64,000 nt of DNA from Bifidobacterium breve. Its GTDB lineage: Bacteria > Actinomycetota > Acidimicrobiia > Acidimicrobiales > Acidimicrobilacustridaceae. Both the position numbers and the translations under genes were made by a program. Below, piece by piece: positions 19,266 through 30,583 of this stretch. Each line of letters starts with the position of its first letter. Within the stretch, counting starts at the first letter, position 1. Under the pieces are notes generated by a model that was not told the origin of the DNA, did no database searches, and saw only the letters and a program-made list of their open reading frames with translations. The stretch spans positions 1 to 64,000 of the forward strand of contig CAMAQM010000009.1 of assembly GCA_945860545.1 (NCBI GenBank), read 5' to 3'.

Positions 19266-19355
19266 GCGGTCGTTGGCTTGGTCGCCGGGTCAGCCACAGG
19301 AGAACACCCCGCCGCCGATGCCACGCCACCGGTCACCGGCGGGCAGACTTGGGCC

Positions 19356-19757
19356 GTGCCCCGCGTCGTGAAGTTCATCTTGTTGCCCGGCCTGCTCGTG
19401 GTGATCGTGGTGGCGATCGTCGCCGCCGTGCGGATCAGTGCCGACCGGCCCGAAACGGAAATTCCCGGTGTCGTGTCGCTCGTGCCCGGCCCGGGCGAAC
19501 AGGTCCTGTTGCAGAGCCCCATCGGGGTGGTGCTCGCCCCCGCCTACGACGCCAACCTGTCGGTGAACGGGGTCGCCATCCCCGAGGGTCAGATCAACGC
19601 CCCGCTCAACCCCGGTGAGGTGATCTTCCAACCCGGGCAAGGCAAGGTCATCACCGAACTGCTCCCCAACGTGAACTGCATGCAAGCCCAGGTGTGGCGA
19701 CGTGAACTCGGTCCGCAGACCGCCACCACCCGCGAGTGGTGCTTCCGCGCCAACTGA
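19356..19757 (+). CDS. Small membrane-anchored extracytoplasmic protein
   Basis: A 133-residue protein with a single N-terminal helix (LLPGLLVVIVVAIVAAV) and an extracytoplasmic domain with many Pro and Gly. There are two cysteines, in NVNCMQAQ and EWCFRAN, which could form a disulfide. The domain reads like a small beta-sandwich (VLLQSPIGVVLAPAYDANLSVNGVAIP). The family is not recognised. It is divergent from the PASTA kinase with about 100 bases between starts, so the two may be co-regulated. Confidence 0.65.
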   Translation: MPRVVKFILLPGLLVVIVVAIVAAVRISADRPETEIPGVVSLVPGPGEQVLLQSPIGVVLAPAYDANLSVNGVAIPEGQINAPLNPGEVIFQPGQGKVITELLPNVNCMQAQVWRRELGPQTATTREWCFRAN

Positions 19758-19766
19758 CCGGCGACC

Positions 19767-22519
<2,753 letters not shown>

Positions 22520-22565
22520 CCGACCGGCTTGGGACCCGCCCGGCCCGCCGCACCGTCGGTGAGCC

Positions 22566-23630
22566 TCAGGCACCCACGGAGTAGCGACTGGCAATGGCTT
22601 GGTCGTGGAGTCGTTCGGCGAGACGGTTGGTGAACCACACCACCTGTTCGGCCTGGGTGACGCCGTGCCGGGCCAATCCGCACGCCGGGGTGATCATGGC
22701 CTGGGTGCGCAACAGCACCGGGTCGCACCCACCGTCGGTGACCAGGTCGGACCACAACAGGTTCAACTGCCGCCACATGCGATCCACCGTGGTGCCGATG
22801 GGCCGGTCGGTGGGGACCGCCCCCCACGCCACCCACCCGCCGGCGTCGAGGAACGAGGCGAACGCCCCCGCCGCTCGCTGCAACCCACCGTCGGTCGGCA
22901 ACGACAGGATCTGCGGACCGGCCTGGAGGATGAGTCGCCAGTCGGCGTCGGTGGCGCAACAGTGCAGACCGGAGATGGCCCCGTGCTCCACGGCGGCGAG
23001 CGCACTCGACGCCAGATCGATGGCGTCGACTGGAGCGATCGGGAACCCGGTCTCCATGGCCGAACCGAGCACCGGCTCATCGACGAAACACACGATCTGC
23101 GCCTCGGGCACCCTGGCCCCGGCGTAATCGACGAGCGCGGCGGCACGTTGACGCACGGCGGAACCCGCCACCCGGAAAGCCACGTCGGCCGACACGCCCG
23201 CCGCGTGGAGCGCCACCCCGAGGGTGACCGGCCCGGTGACCGCCAACTTGATCGGTCCGCGCCGTTCACCGGCTGCGGTGAGGAACGCACGCAACCCGAC
23301 GAACGCGTCGGAGGAGAACCCCGGGTCCCACAGTGGGGCGTCAGGGTCGAGGGCACCATCATCGATGACCAACGAACCGTCGTCGGTGACCGAGATGCCG
23401 GCGACACCGTGGGCCGCCTGGGCCACCATGCCCTCGCGTCGTGACCTGCCCGGCAGCGACGGCGCAGCAGGAAGGCGTTGCTGGTTGCGCACGGCGAAGT
23501 CGACCGCCTCGGACGGATCGACGTGGGGCAGACTGCCAATGGAGGTGGCCAAACCCACCGGGAGACGGATGCGACCCGTGCCCGCGCCTGACGACGCCAC
23601 CACGCCGGCCACCGTCTCTCCGGCGACCAT
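22566..23630 (-). CDS. MetE/UROD-like protein (methionine synthase vitamin-B12-independent family)
   Basis: A 354-residue protein with the fold of the C-terminal half of cobalamin-independent methionine synthase. It opens with GLATSIGSLPHVD and contains GLHCCATDADW, where the first cysteine occupies the zinc-ligand region of MetE. It is far shorter than full MetE (about 750 residues), so it lacks the N-terminal half. A similar short gene lies next to ligA in mycobacteria (the Rv3015c type), and the arrangement is the same here. The biochemical role is unknown; methyl transfer is an inference from the fold. Confidence 0.75.
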   Translation of the reverse strand: MVAGETVAGVVASSGAGTGRIRLPVGLATSIGSLPHVDPSEAVDFAVRNQQRLPAAPSLPGRSRREGMVAQAAHGVAGISVTDDGSLVIDDGALDPDAPLWDPGFSSDAFVGLRAFLTAAGERRGPIKLAVTGPVTLGVALHAAGVSADVAFRVAGSAVRQRAAALVDYAGARVPEAQIVCFVDEPVLGSAMETGFPIAPVDAIDLASSALAAVEHGAISGLHCCATDADWRLILQAGPQILSLPTDGGLQRAAGAFASFLDAGGWVAWGAVPTDRPIGTTVDRMWRQLNLLWSDLVTDGGCDPVLLRTQAMITPACGLARHGVTQAEQVVWFTNRLAERLHDQAIASRYSVGA

Positions 23631-23703
23631 CAGGCCCCCCGCCCGATCAGGTCCACAGCGCACGGATTAGCCACCCGGACGGATCGCGCGCAAATCTTCG
23701 ACC

Positions 23704-24624
23704 GTGATTTCTCCGACCGTGGTGGTGCCGGTGGTGGTGGCTGTGTCGTGGCTGGTGCTGCCATTCACCGCCGGTGACGCCTTCGCCGCCGCCCTCGATG
23801 ACCGCTCCGGCACCGCCCAGTGGGTGATCGGGATCACGGCGTGGGCCGCCTGGGCGTTGGGAGTCGCCGTCATCGCCGTGGCGCGAACCTCAAGTTTGAC
23901 GGTGGCCCGCTACGTCGTTCCCGCCGGTCTCGTCGCCACCGTGGCCGCCGCCGCGGTGGCCACCACCGACGATCCCGCCACGGGACTCACCGGGGACGGT
24001 TTGCCCCTCACCGGCACCGTCGGCCTGGTGTGCGCAGCGCTCGCCGCTGCGCTGATCCTCACCGCCCTCTACGGCGACCGCAGCATCAACGGCTCGTCGT
24101 ACGGCGCCGAACGACGCTTCGCCCTGCGCCCTCCGGCGGCCACGGTCGTGTTGGTCCCTGCACTGTGGGTCGTGGCGGTGGCGGCCATGGCGGCAGGTCC
24201 GGTGGTGCTCGCCACCGGAGCGTGGGTCCCCGGCGCAGCGGCCACCGTTGCCGGCCTCGCGCTGGCCGCCGCCATCATGCGCCGCACCCACATCCTCACC
24301 CGCCGCTGGCTGGTGCTCGTCCCCGCCGGAGTGGTGGTGCACGACCCGTGGGTCCTCGCCGATTCGCTCCTCGTGCAACGCGCCAACCTCGTGGACATCG
24401 TCCCCGCCGCAGCCGACACCACCGCCACCGACCTCACCGCCGGGGCAGCAGGACTCGCTCTCGAGATTCGTCTGCGCGCACCGTCACCCATCGTGACCAC
24501 CGCCGCCCGGCGTCAGGCAGAGGGGTCGCTCACCGCTGCGTCGCTCGACGTCGACGCCGTGCTGGTGACTCCCACGCGACCCGGTGCGGTCATGCGCACC
24601 CTCGCCAACCGTTCAGCCCGCTGA
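23704..24624 (+). CDS. Multi-spanning membrane protein, unknown function
   Basis: A 306-residue protein with about six hydrophobic segments in the first 200 residues (e.g. VAVSWLVLPFTAG, ITAWAAWALGVAVIAVA). It then has a soluble domain of about 100 residues at the C-terminus, containing RRWLVLVPAGVVVHDPWVLADSLLVQR. That last pattern resembles PH-like domains found in other membrane proteins, but I cannot name the family. Its start is a GTG 73 bases from the metE-like gene on the opposite strand. Confidence 0.7.
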   Translation: MISPTVVVPVVVAVSWLVLPFTAGDAFAAALDDRSGTAQWVIGITAWAAWALGVAVIAVARTSSLTVARYVVPAGLVATVAAAAVATTDDPATGLTGDGLPLTGTVGLVCAALAAALILTALYGDRSINGSSYGAERRFALRPPAATVVLVPALWVVAVAAMAAGPVVLATGAWVPGAAATVAGLALAAAIMRRTHILTRRWLVLVPAGVVVHDPWVLADSLLVQRANLVDIVPAAADTTATDLTAGAAGLALEIRLRAPSPIVTTAARRQAEGSLTAASLDVDAVLVTPTRPGAVMRTLANRSAR

Positions 24625-24640
24625 GGACCCGACGGGCCGC

Positions 24641-25729
24641 TCAGACGGCGATGCCGCCTCCGACCACCAACTCGCCACGCGGCCCCGACTCGTAGAACAC
24701 CACGCTCTGGCCGGGGGCGATGCGACGCACAGGCGCATCCCAATGCACCACCACCTCGTCGGCTTCACCCGCGGTCACCACGGCGGCAACCGGGGTGCCG
24801 TGGGCACTGGCCTGCACCGCCAGCGCGCCCGTCACCGGCCGGTCCGCCCACTCGAGTTGGCGCACCGTGGTGGTGTCGACCTCGAGTTGGCGGCGGGTTC
24901 CGATGGTGACGGTGCGCGACGGCACGTCGACGTCGATGGCGTAGCGGTGCTCCCCCGCTCCGGACAGGCCGAGCCCGCGACGCTGACCGACGGTGACGAG
25001 TTCGACGGCGTCGACCGTGCCCAACTCAGCCCCCGAGGTGTCCACCATGCGGCCCGGGTGCAGCTCGACCCGCTGGGTGAGGAACCCCTCACGACCGGCG
25101 GTCGACGTGATGAAACACACGTCCTGACTGTCGGGCTTGGTCGCGGTCCGTAAACCGAGTTCGCTGGCGCGGGCGCGCACCTGTTGTTTGGTCATGGCCC
25201 CAACCGGGAACATCACCCGCCCCAGCACCTCCTGGCCGAGCATGTAGAGCACGTACGACTGGTCCTTGTTGGTGTCCGCCCCCCGGGTGAGGCGGCGGGT
25301 GCCGTCGTCGAGGGTGACCACGGCGGCGTGGTGCCCGGTGGCCACCTGTTCGAACCCGAGGGCGCGGGCCCGGCTCATCAACCGGTCGAACTTGAGGTGG
25401 CGGTTGCACTCGATACACGGATTGGGGGTGCGTCCGTGGGCGTGGTCGTCGACGTAGGGCGCCACGACGTGGCGGTCGAACTCGTCGGCGAGGTTGAACA
25501 CGTGGTGGTCGATGTCGAGTTGCTGGGCGACCCGGCGGGCGTCCTCCACGTCGGACACCGCGCAGCACCCGTTGTCGGACTCTCCGCCCCAAAGGCGCAG
25601 GGTCACCCCCACCACCTCGTACCCGGCCTCGACCAGCAACGCCGCAGCCACCGACGAGTCGACCCCTCCGGACATGGCCACCATGACCCTGCGGTTCGTC
25701 GGGTCGGTCGGGGCGATGGGCGACGTCAC
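24641..25729 (-). CDS. mnmA: tRNA 2-thiouridylase
   Basis: Thiolates U34 of tRNA for Lys, Glu and Gln, with sulfur delivered from a cysteine desulfurase. The 362 residues include the PP-loop ATP site (MSGGVDSSVAA), the first catalytic Cys in NPCIECNRHLKF and the second in SQDVCFI. Its ATG overlaps the iscS stop (ATGA), so desulfurase and thiolase are made together. Confidence 0.95.
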   Translation of the reverse strand: MTSPIAPTDPTNRRVMVAMSGGVDSSVAAALLVEAGYEVVGVTLRLWGGESDNGCCAVSDVEDARRVAQQLDIDHHVFNLADEFDRHVVAPYVDDHAHGRTPNPCIECNRHLKFDRLMSRARALGFEQVATGHHAAVVTLDDGTRRLTRGADTNKDQSYVLYMLGQEVLGRVMFPVGAMTKQQVRARASELGLRTATKPDSQDVCFITSTAGREGFLTQRVELHPGRMVDTSGAELGTVDAVELVTVGQRRGLGLSGAGEHRYAIDVDVPSRTVTIGTRRQLEVDTTTVRQLEWADRPVTGALAVQASAHGTPVAAVVTAGEADEVVVHWDAPVRRIAPGQSVVFYESGPRGELVVGGGIAV

Positions 25730-26919
25730 GGGCGCGCCCCCCGGGCGGGGACGTCGAGGAGGCGGAGGCGGGCCACGGCGTCGGGAAGCACAGCGGCCAC
25801 CCGGTCCACCACCACGTCGTCACTGGTCCACCCCAACGAGAACCGCAACGACCCGCGCGCCACCTCGGGGGGGACCCCCATGGCGGCGAGCACGTGGGAC
25901 GCCTCGGTGGCCCCACTGGCACACGACGACGCTGCGGACGCCGCGATGCCGGCGTCGTCGAGCAGGAACAACAGTGCCTCCGACGACACCCCCTCGACGC
26001 AGACGTGGCAGATGGTGGGGAGACGTTCGGGTGGTGACCCACCGCAACGGGTCAGCGTGGAGCGCACCCCCGCCACCGTGGTCACCGCCGTCTCGAGGGC
26101 GTCACGAAGGGTCAAGAGTCGGGCGGCGGCTGACGCTCGGTGGGTGAGCACCAGACTGGCGGCAACCCCGAGACCGACGATGCCGGCCACGTTGTGGGTG
26201 CCCGAACGACGACCCCGTTCCTGGCCTCCGCCACGCAACCGGGCGGCGACGGCCACCCCGGGTCGCACGGCGAGCGCCCCCACACCCTTGGGGCCCCCGA
26301 TCTTGTGACCGCTGAGTGACACCAGCGCCGCAGGGGCGGCCAGGACCGAAAGGTCGCACCACGCAGCGGCCTGCACGGCGTCGGTGTGCACCACAGCGTC
26401 GGGGGCGTGGCGCCCGACGACGTCGGCCACCTCGGCGAGAGGCTGGATGGTGCCAACCTCGTTGTTCGCTGCCATGACCGACACCAACGTGACCGGGGCG
26501 GACTCGGGTGCACTCAGTTGTCGGGCGAGGTCGCCAAGGTCCACCACGCCGGTGGCGTCAACCGCCACGGTGGACCCACCGCGGTGCAGGACCGGGTCGA
26601 GCACGGCGTGGTGTTCGACGGCGCTGCACAACGCTCGGCCCCCCACGGCGTCGAGGACCCCGTTGACCGCCAGGTCGTCGGCCTCGGTGCCCCCCGAGGT
26701 GAACACCACCTCACCGGGAGCGCAGCCGAGCAGTTCAGCGACCGGTTCCCGGGCTTCGTCCACGGCACGGCGAGCGGCGCGGGCACGGGCGTGACTGCCC
26801 GACGGGTTCCCGAAGTGCTCCGCCAGCCACGGGACCATGGCCTCGACCACCTCGGGGCGCGTCGGGGTGGACGCAGCGTGATCGAGGTACGCCTCGGGGG
26901 GTGCCAGACCCAGGTCCAT
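25726..26919 (-). CDS. iscS: Cysteine desulfurase
   Basis: A PLP enzyme that removes sulfur from cysteine as a persulfide. The 397 residues include YLDHAASTP, the PLP lysine in SLSGHKIGGPKG, and the catalytic cysteine in ASSCASGATEASHVL. The position directly upstream of mnmA suggests that tRNA thiolation is a main use. It begins at the ATG at 26919, with TACGCT 6 bases upstream. The IscS versus NifS-like subgroup is not resolved. Confidence 0.93.
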   Translation of the reverse strand: MDLGLAPPEAYLDHAASTPTRPEVVEAMVPWLAEHFGNPSGSHARARAARRAVDEAREPVAELLGCAPGEVVFTSGGTEADDLAVNGVLDAVGGRALCSAVEHHAVLDPVLHRGGSTVAVDATGVVDLGDLARQLSAPESAPVTLVSVMAANNEVGTIQPLAEVADVVGRHAPDAVVHTDAVQAAAWCDLSVLAAPAALVSLSGHKIGGPKGVGALAVRPGVAVAARLRGGGQERGRRSGTHNVAGIVGLGVAASLVLTHRASAAARLLTLRDALETAVTTVAGVRSTLTRCGGSPPERLPTICHVCVEGVSSEALLFLLDDAGIAASAASSCASGATEASHVLAAMGVPPEVARGSLRFSLGWTSDDVVVDRVAAVLPDAVARLRLLDVPARGARP

Positions 26920-26925
26920 GGACCA

Positions 26926-26931
26926 AGCGTA
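26926..26931 (-). promoter_or_regulatory. -10 box of iscS-mnmA
   Basis: TACGCT in minus-strand sense, 6 bases before the ATG. Confidence 0.4.
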
Positions 26932-26965
26932 GGACGCCGAGTCCCCGCTCGTGACAGGCGGACGC

Positions 26966-27856
26966 CTAGTTGAACAGGGACAGCACCGGGTCCTGCCACT
27001 GGGCGGCGGCCCACAGTCCACCCACGAAGAACACCGCCGACAGGCCGATCCCGATGCCAACCGCTGCAGACACGGTCGGGACCCTGCGGTCCACCGCCAC
27101 CATCGCCGCGCCGGTGGCCAACCCGCCCACCAACCCACCGATGTGACCGCCGATGGAGATTCCCGGCACGGTGAACGTGATGAGCAGGTTCACCACCACC
27201 AACGTGATCAGTCCGGAACTGCGCAGACTCACCCCGGCGGCACGCTGGAGCACGATGGCGGCCCCCATCAGTCCGAAGATGGCGCCCGACGCTCCCACCG
27301 TCATACCCACCGGGGACAACAGCATCACCCCGAACGCTCCGGCGAGCAGCGAGGCGACGTACAACACGACGTAGCGCTGCCACCCCAGCGCCCGTTCGAT
27401 CTGGGTGCCCAGCAACCACAGCATCACCATGTTGAACCCGAGGTGGAGCAGACCTCCGTGGAGGAACCCGCCGGTGACCAGACGCCACCACTCGCCGTCG
27501 GCGACCCCGAAGGCGTAGTTGAGTCGGTAGGGGGCGTGGCCGATGAGACCGAACTGTTCGACCAACGGTCCGCCACTGCCTTGGAGGACCTGCTGGGGGG
27601 CACCCGAGGAGACCACCAAGGCCAAAAACGCCGCCACGTTCAACCCGATGAGGATTTTGGTGGCGATCGGGTCGGCGGGAGCCAACGGGTTGCGCACCAC
27701 CTTCTGGGCGCCCGACGAGGTACACGCAGGACAGTGGAAACCGACCGAGGCGGGGATCATGCAGTCACCACAGATCGGGCGGCCGCAACGCTGGCAACTC
27801 ACACCGGCACGCCGGTCGGCGTGGCGGTAACAGGTGACGACCGGGGGGGTGTCCAC
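26966..27856 (-). CDS. Rhomboid intramembrane protease with N-terminal zinc finger
   Basis: A 296-residue protein. Residues 1-48 form a B-box-like zinc-binding module (C9-H12, CQRCG, CGDC and HCPAC). Six or seven helices follow. The catalytic serine lies in VGASGAIFGLMG and the histidine in SIGGHIGGLVGG; the L1-loop and HGG elements (FLHGGLLHLGFNMVMLWLLG) are intact, so it should be active. The GTG start at 27856 has TACGGT 6 bases upstream. Substrates are unknown. This zinc finger plus rhomboid layout is common in actinobacteria. Confidence 0.9.
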   Translation of the reverse strand: MDTPPVVTCYRHADRRAGVSCQRCGRPICGDCMIPASVGFHCPACTSSGAQKVVRNPLAPADPIATKILIGLNVAAFLALVVSSGAPQQVLQGSGGPLVEQFGLIGHAPYRLNYAFGVADGEWWRLVTGGFLHGGLLHLGFNMVMLWLLGTQIERALGWQRYVVLYVASLLAGAFGVMLLSPVGMTVGASGAIFGLMGAAIVLQRAAGVSLRSSGLITLVVVNLLITFTVPGISIGGHIGGLVGGLATGAAMVAVDRRVPTVSAAVGIGIGLSAVFFVGGLWAAAQWQDPVLSLFN

Positions 27857-27862
27857 CCCCTG

Positions 27863-27868
27863 ACCGTA
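27863..27868 (-). promoter_or_regulatory. -10 box of the rhomboid gene
   Basis: TACGGT in minus-strand sense, 6 bases before the GTG at 27856. Confidence 0.4.
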
Positions 27869-27873
27869 CCGCG

Positions 27874-28668
27874 CTACTCGCCGGTGAACGTCGCCTTGCC
27901 GGGACCGTCGGCGAGGAAACTCGCCACACCGATGGCGGCGTCCGTCGTGGCGAACACCTCGCCGAACAGTCGGCGTTCGAGCACCAGTCCGTCGGCGAGG
28001 GACATGTTGAGGCCGTCGTCGATGGCGGACTTGGCCAGGGCGTGGGCCCGGCGGGGGCCTGCAGCCAGCGTGGCGGCGAACGCCAACGCTTCGTCACGCA
28101 GGTCGTCGGCGGGCACCACCCGGTCGACGAGGCCCATGGCGAGCGCCTCCTCGGCCTTCACCTGACGACCGGTGAGGATGAGGTCCTTGGCCCGGGCGGG
28201 ACCCACGAGACGACTGAGCCGCTGGGTTCCCCCACCGCCGGGAATGATGCCAAGGAGGATTTCGGGCTGGCCGAGCACGGTGTTGTCCGCCGCGAACCGC
28301 AGGTCACACGCCAGCGCCAGTTCGCACCCCCCGCCGAGGGCGTAGCCGTTCACTGCGGCGATGACGACGGCGGGGATGGCGGCCACGGCGTCGAGCGCGG
28401 TGTGGAACGCCTCGGCGATCACCGCCGCCTCACTGCGTCCGCCGAACTCGCTGATCTCCGCGCCGGCGGCGAACATGCGGCCCCGGCCGGTGAGGACCAC
28501 CGCCCCCGGCGGCGTGGCCGTGAGCTCGGTGGCGACCGCCGCCAGCTCGGCGAGCACCGCCGTGGACAGGGTGTTGGCCTTGCCGTGGGCGATCTCGACG
28601 AGGGCGACCCCGCCGTCGAGACGGGTGAGTGCTACGAGCGGACCTGTGTCAGCGGTTTCGTCAGCCAT
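27874..28668 (-). CDS. Enoyl-CoA hydratase/isomerase family protein
   Basis: A 264-residue crotonase-fold enzyme. The oxyanion-hole segments AAGAEISEF and ALGGGCELALACD are present, and both catalytic-position glutamates are kept (GGGCELA and GQPEILLG), which favours a true hydratase. GIIPGGGGTQRL follows. It would act on acyl-CoA in fatty-acid or amino-acid breakdown; the exact substrate is unknown. TAGGGT lies 8 bases upstream of the ATG. It is divergent from mscL. Confidence 0.88.
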   Translation of the reverse strand: MADETADTGPLVALTRLDGGVALVEIAHGKANTLSTAVLAELAAVATELTATPPGAVVLTGRGRMFAAGAEISEFGGRSEAAVIAEAFHTALDAVAAIPAVVIAAVNGYALGGGCELALACDLRFAADNTVLGQPEILLGIIPGGGGTQRLSRLVGPARAKDLILTGRQVKAEEALAMGLVDRVVPADDLRDEALAFAATLAAGPRRAHALAKSAIDDGLNMSLADGLVLERRLFGEVFATTDAAIGVASFLADGPGKATFTGE

Positions 28669-28676
28669 GGGGCGTG

Positions 28677-28682
28677 ACCCTA
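28677..28682 (-). promoter_or_regulatory. -10 box of the crotonase gene
   Basis: TAGGGT in minus-strand sense, 8 bases before the ATG at 28668. Confidence 0.4.
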
Positions 28683-28810
28683 GCGGCGGGACCGGGCCGG
28701 GTGCGCCCGATGCGACCACCACTGCGACCGGGGCGCACCGGTCGGTAAGGTCACGAACTGCCGGGACGTCCGGCACCACCAGCACCCCACTTCAGGAGAG
28801 CACAGCGGCC

Positions 28811-29203
28811 ATGAAGAGCATCATCAACGAGTTCAAGGACTTCATCAACCGAGGCAACGTCATCGACCTCGCCGTCGCTGTCGTCATCGGCGCCGCGTTC
28901 GGCGCGGTGATCACCAGCTTCACCAACGACATCTTCGGCGGCATCCTCGGCGCCATCGGCGGCCAGCCGTCGGTCGGCGACCTCTCGTTCACCATCGGCC
29001 AAGGCGAGATCCGCTGGGGAGCGTTCCTCGACGCCGTCATCAACTTCCTCATCGTGGCCTTCGCCCTGTTCCTCGTCATCAAGGGCATCAACGCCGCCCA
29101 GAACCTCGCCAAGCGCAACGCCAGCGAGGAGGAAGCCGCCGAGGAGCAGACCGAACTCGAGTTGCTGCGTGAAATCCGCGACGCCCTGGTGCGTCGCGAC
29201 TGA
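28811..29203 (+). CDS. mscL: Large-conductance mechanosensitive channel
   Basis: A 131-residue inner-membrane channel that opens under hypo-osmotic stress. It has the amphipathic N-terminus (NEFKDFINRGNVIDLAVA), the pore helix with VVIGAAFGAVI, a second helix (VINFLIVAFALFLVIKGIN) and a charged C-terminal bundle (EEEAAEEQTELELLREIRD). The ATG at 28811 has AGGAG at a good distance. Length is typical. Confidence 0.95.
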   Translation: MKSIINEFKDFINRGNVIDLAVAVVIGAAFGAVITSFTNDIFGGILGAIGGQPSVGDLSFTIGQGEIRWGAFLDAVINFLIVAFALFLVIKGINAAQNLAKRNASEEEAAEEQTELELLREIRDALVRRD

Positions 29204-29220
29204 CCCGCGGGTCGGGTCAG
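29200..29220. terminator. Bidirectional terminator between mscL and meaB
   Basis: An 8-base-pair stem (CTGACCCG / CGGGTCAG) that spans the stop codons of both convergent genes. Confidence 0.5.
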
Positions 29221-30182
29221 GGTCCGGCGGCGTCGAGCAGTTCGTCAGTGGCTGACCACGGGTCGAGCTGACGAGCGGCGACGGCGTCGCGGACCCTCTC
29301 GTACCGGGCGCCCTCACCGAGAGCCACCGCCCGTTCCCGAAGTCGTTCCACCAGGATCCGGTGCAGTTCGGCGTCGAGACGTTCCCGACGTCGTCGAGCG
29401 AGGTCGCCGCTGGCGACGAGGTGTTCACGGTGCGCCTCGATTGCTTCGCACAACGCGCCGGCACCCTCGCCGGTTGTGGCGGTGGTGGATACCACCGAAG
29501 GTCGCCACGACGCGTTGGCGGCGGCGGGCGACAGGTCGAGCATCTGCTCAATGTCGTGTCGGGTCTCCGCCGCACCGGGACGGTCCGCCTTGTTCACCAC
29601 GAACACGTCGGCAATTTCCATGAGGCCGGCCTTGTTGGCCTGCACGCTGTCACCCCACCCGGGGTTGACGACCACTACGACGGTGTCGGCCGCACCGACC
29701 ACCTCGACCTCCACCTGCCCGACCCCGACGGTCTCAAGGATGATCCACGGGTACCCGACGGCGTCGAGTACCCGCACCGCCTCGGGCGCCGCCAGAGCCA
29801 ACCCACCGAGGTGCCCGCGGGTCGCCATGGAACGGATGAACACCTCGTCATCGAGCACGTGGTCTCCCATGCGGACCCGGTCACCGAGGATCGCCCCTCC
29901 GGTGAACGGCGACGACGGATCAACGGCCAGCACCGCCACCGGGTCGCCCGATGCGCGCAGCACCCCGACCATCGCACTCGTCAACGTCGACTTCCCCGCA
30001 CCAGGTGCCCCGGTGATGCCAACCACGTACCCCGATCCACCCCGCGGGAAGGTGAGTCGGCCCACGGAACGCGCGTCGGCGCCACCCTGTTCGACCGCCG
30101 ACAGCAGGCGGGCCAACGCGCCACGGTCGCCACTCACGGCACCCTCGACGAGGGCGGCGGGGTCACGGGTTCGTTCGGCCAC
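29217..30182 (-). CDS. meaB: Methylmalonyl-CoA mutase-associated GTPase
   Basis: A G3E-family GTPase that protects and loads B12-dependent acyl-CoA mutases. The 321 residues include the P-loop GAPGAGKST, the Mg/switch region around VDPSSPFTGGAILGDRVRM, and the base-recognition NKAD. This pattern is typical of MeaB/ArgK. The mutase itself is not in the window. TAGGCT lies 6 bases before the GTG start. Confidence 0.92.
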   Translation of the reverse strand: MAERTRDPAALVEGAVSGDRGALARLLSAVEQGGADARSVGRLTFPRGGSGYVVGITGAPGAGKSTLTSAMVGVLRASGDPVAVLAVDPSSPFTGGAILGDRVRMGDHVLDDEVFIRSMATRGHLGGLALAAPEAVRVLDAVGYPWIILETVGVGQVEVEVVGAADTVVVVVNPGWGDSVQANKAGLMEIADVFVVNKADRPGAAETRHDIEQMLDLSPAAANASWRPSVVSTTATTGEGAGALCEAIEAHREHLVASGDLARRRRERLDAELHRILVERLRERAVALGEGARYERVRDAVAARQLDPWSATDELLDAAGP

Positions 30183-30188
30183 GACGAG

Positions 30189-30194
30189 AGCCTA
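30189..30194 (-). promoter_or_regulatory. -10 box of meaB
   Basis: TAGGCT in minus-strand sense, 6 bases before the GTG at 30182. Confidence 0.4.
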
Positions 30195-30216
30195 CGACCC
30201 CGGCACAGCCGACGAC

Positions 30217-30483
30217 TCAGAGGGTGACGGGGCTCTCCCCGACCTCGGCTGCGGTGTCGCCCATGTTGCGCACCTCGGTCACCCCGGGCACCCGATCCTT
30301 GAGGATCCGTTCCACACCGGCCTTGAGGGTGACCGTTGACGCCGGGCAGGACACACACGCCCCGACGAGCTCCACCGTCACCAACCCGGAGGTCTCGTCC
30401 ACCTCGTGGAGGACGATGTCCCCGTTGTCGGCCTGGATGGCAGGCCGAATGGCCTCAATGACCTTCTCAACGGCGTCGCGCAT
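30217..30483 (-). CDS. NifU-like C-terminal domain Fe-S scaffold (Nfu)
   Basis: An 88-residue protein made only of the Nfu domain, which holds a [4Fe-4S] cluster between subunits through the CxxC in GACVSCPAS (cysteines near residues 43 and 46). It opens VEKVIEAIRPAIQADNGDI, typical of the family. It probably transfers clusters to client enzymes. It lies between murA and meaB on the same strand. The 100 bases to murA hold no other feature that I can see. Confidence 0.9.
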   Translation of the reverse strand: MRDAVEKVIEAIRPAIQADNGDIVLHEVDETSGLVTVELVGACVSCPASTVTLKAGVERILKDRVPGVTEVRNMGDTAAEVGESPVTL

Positions 30484-30583
30484 ACCCCTATCGTGCCCCG
30501 TCGCCGGGTCGTTTCACAACCACTGGACCCAATCCACGCCGCCCGAACCACCCCGACGGCGACGGTCGGTGCCGCGCCGGGAC

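Noticed and set aside
23704-24624. Assigning the membrane protein to a named transporter family
   Set aside because: Hydrophobic segments alone do not identify it; no conserved motif is recognised.
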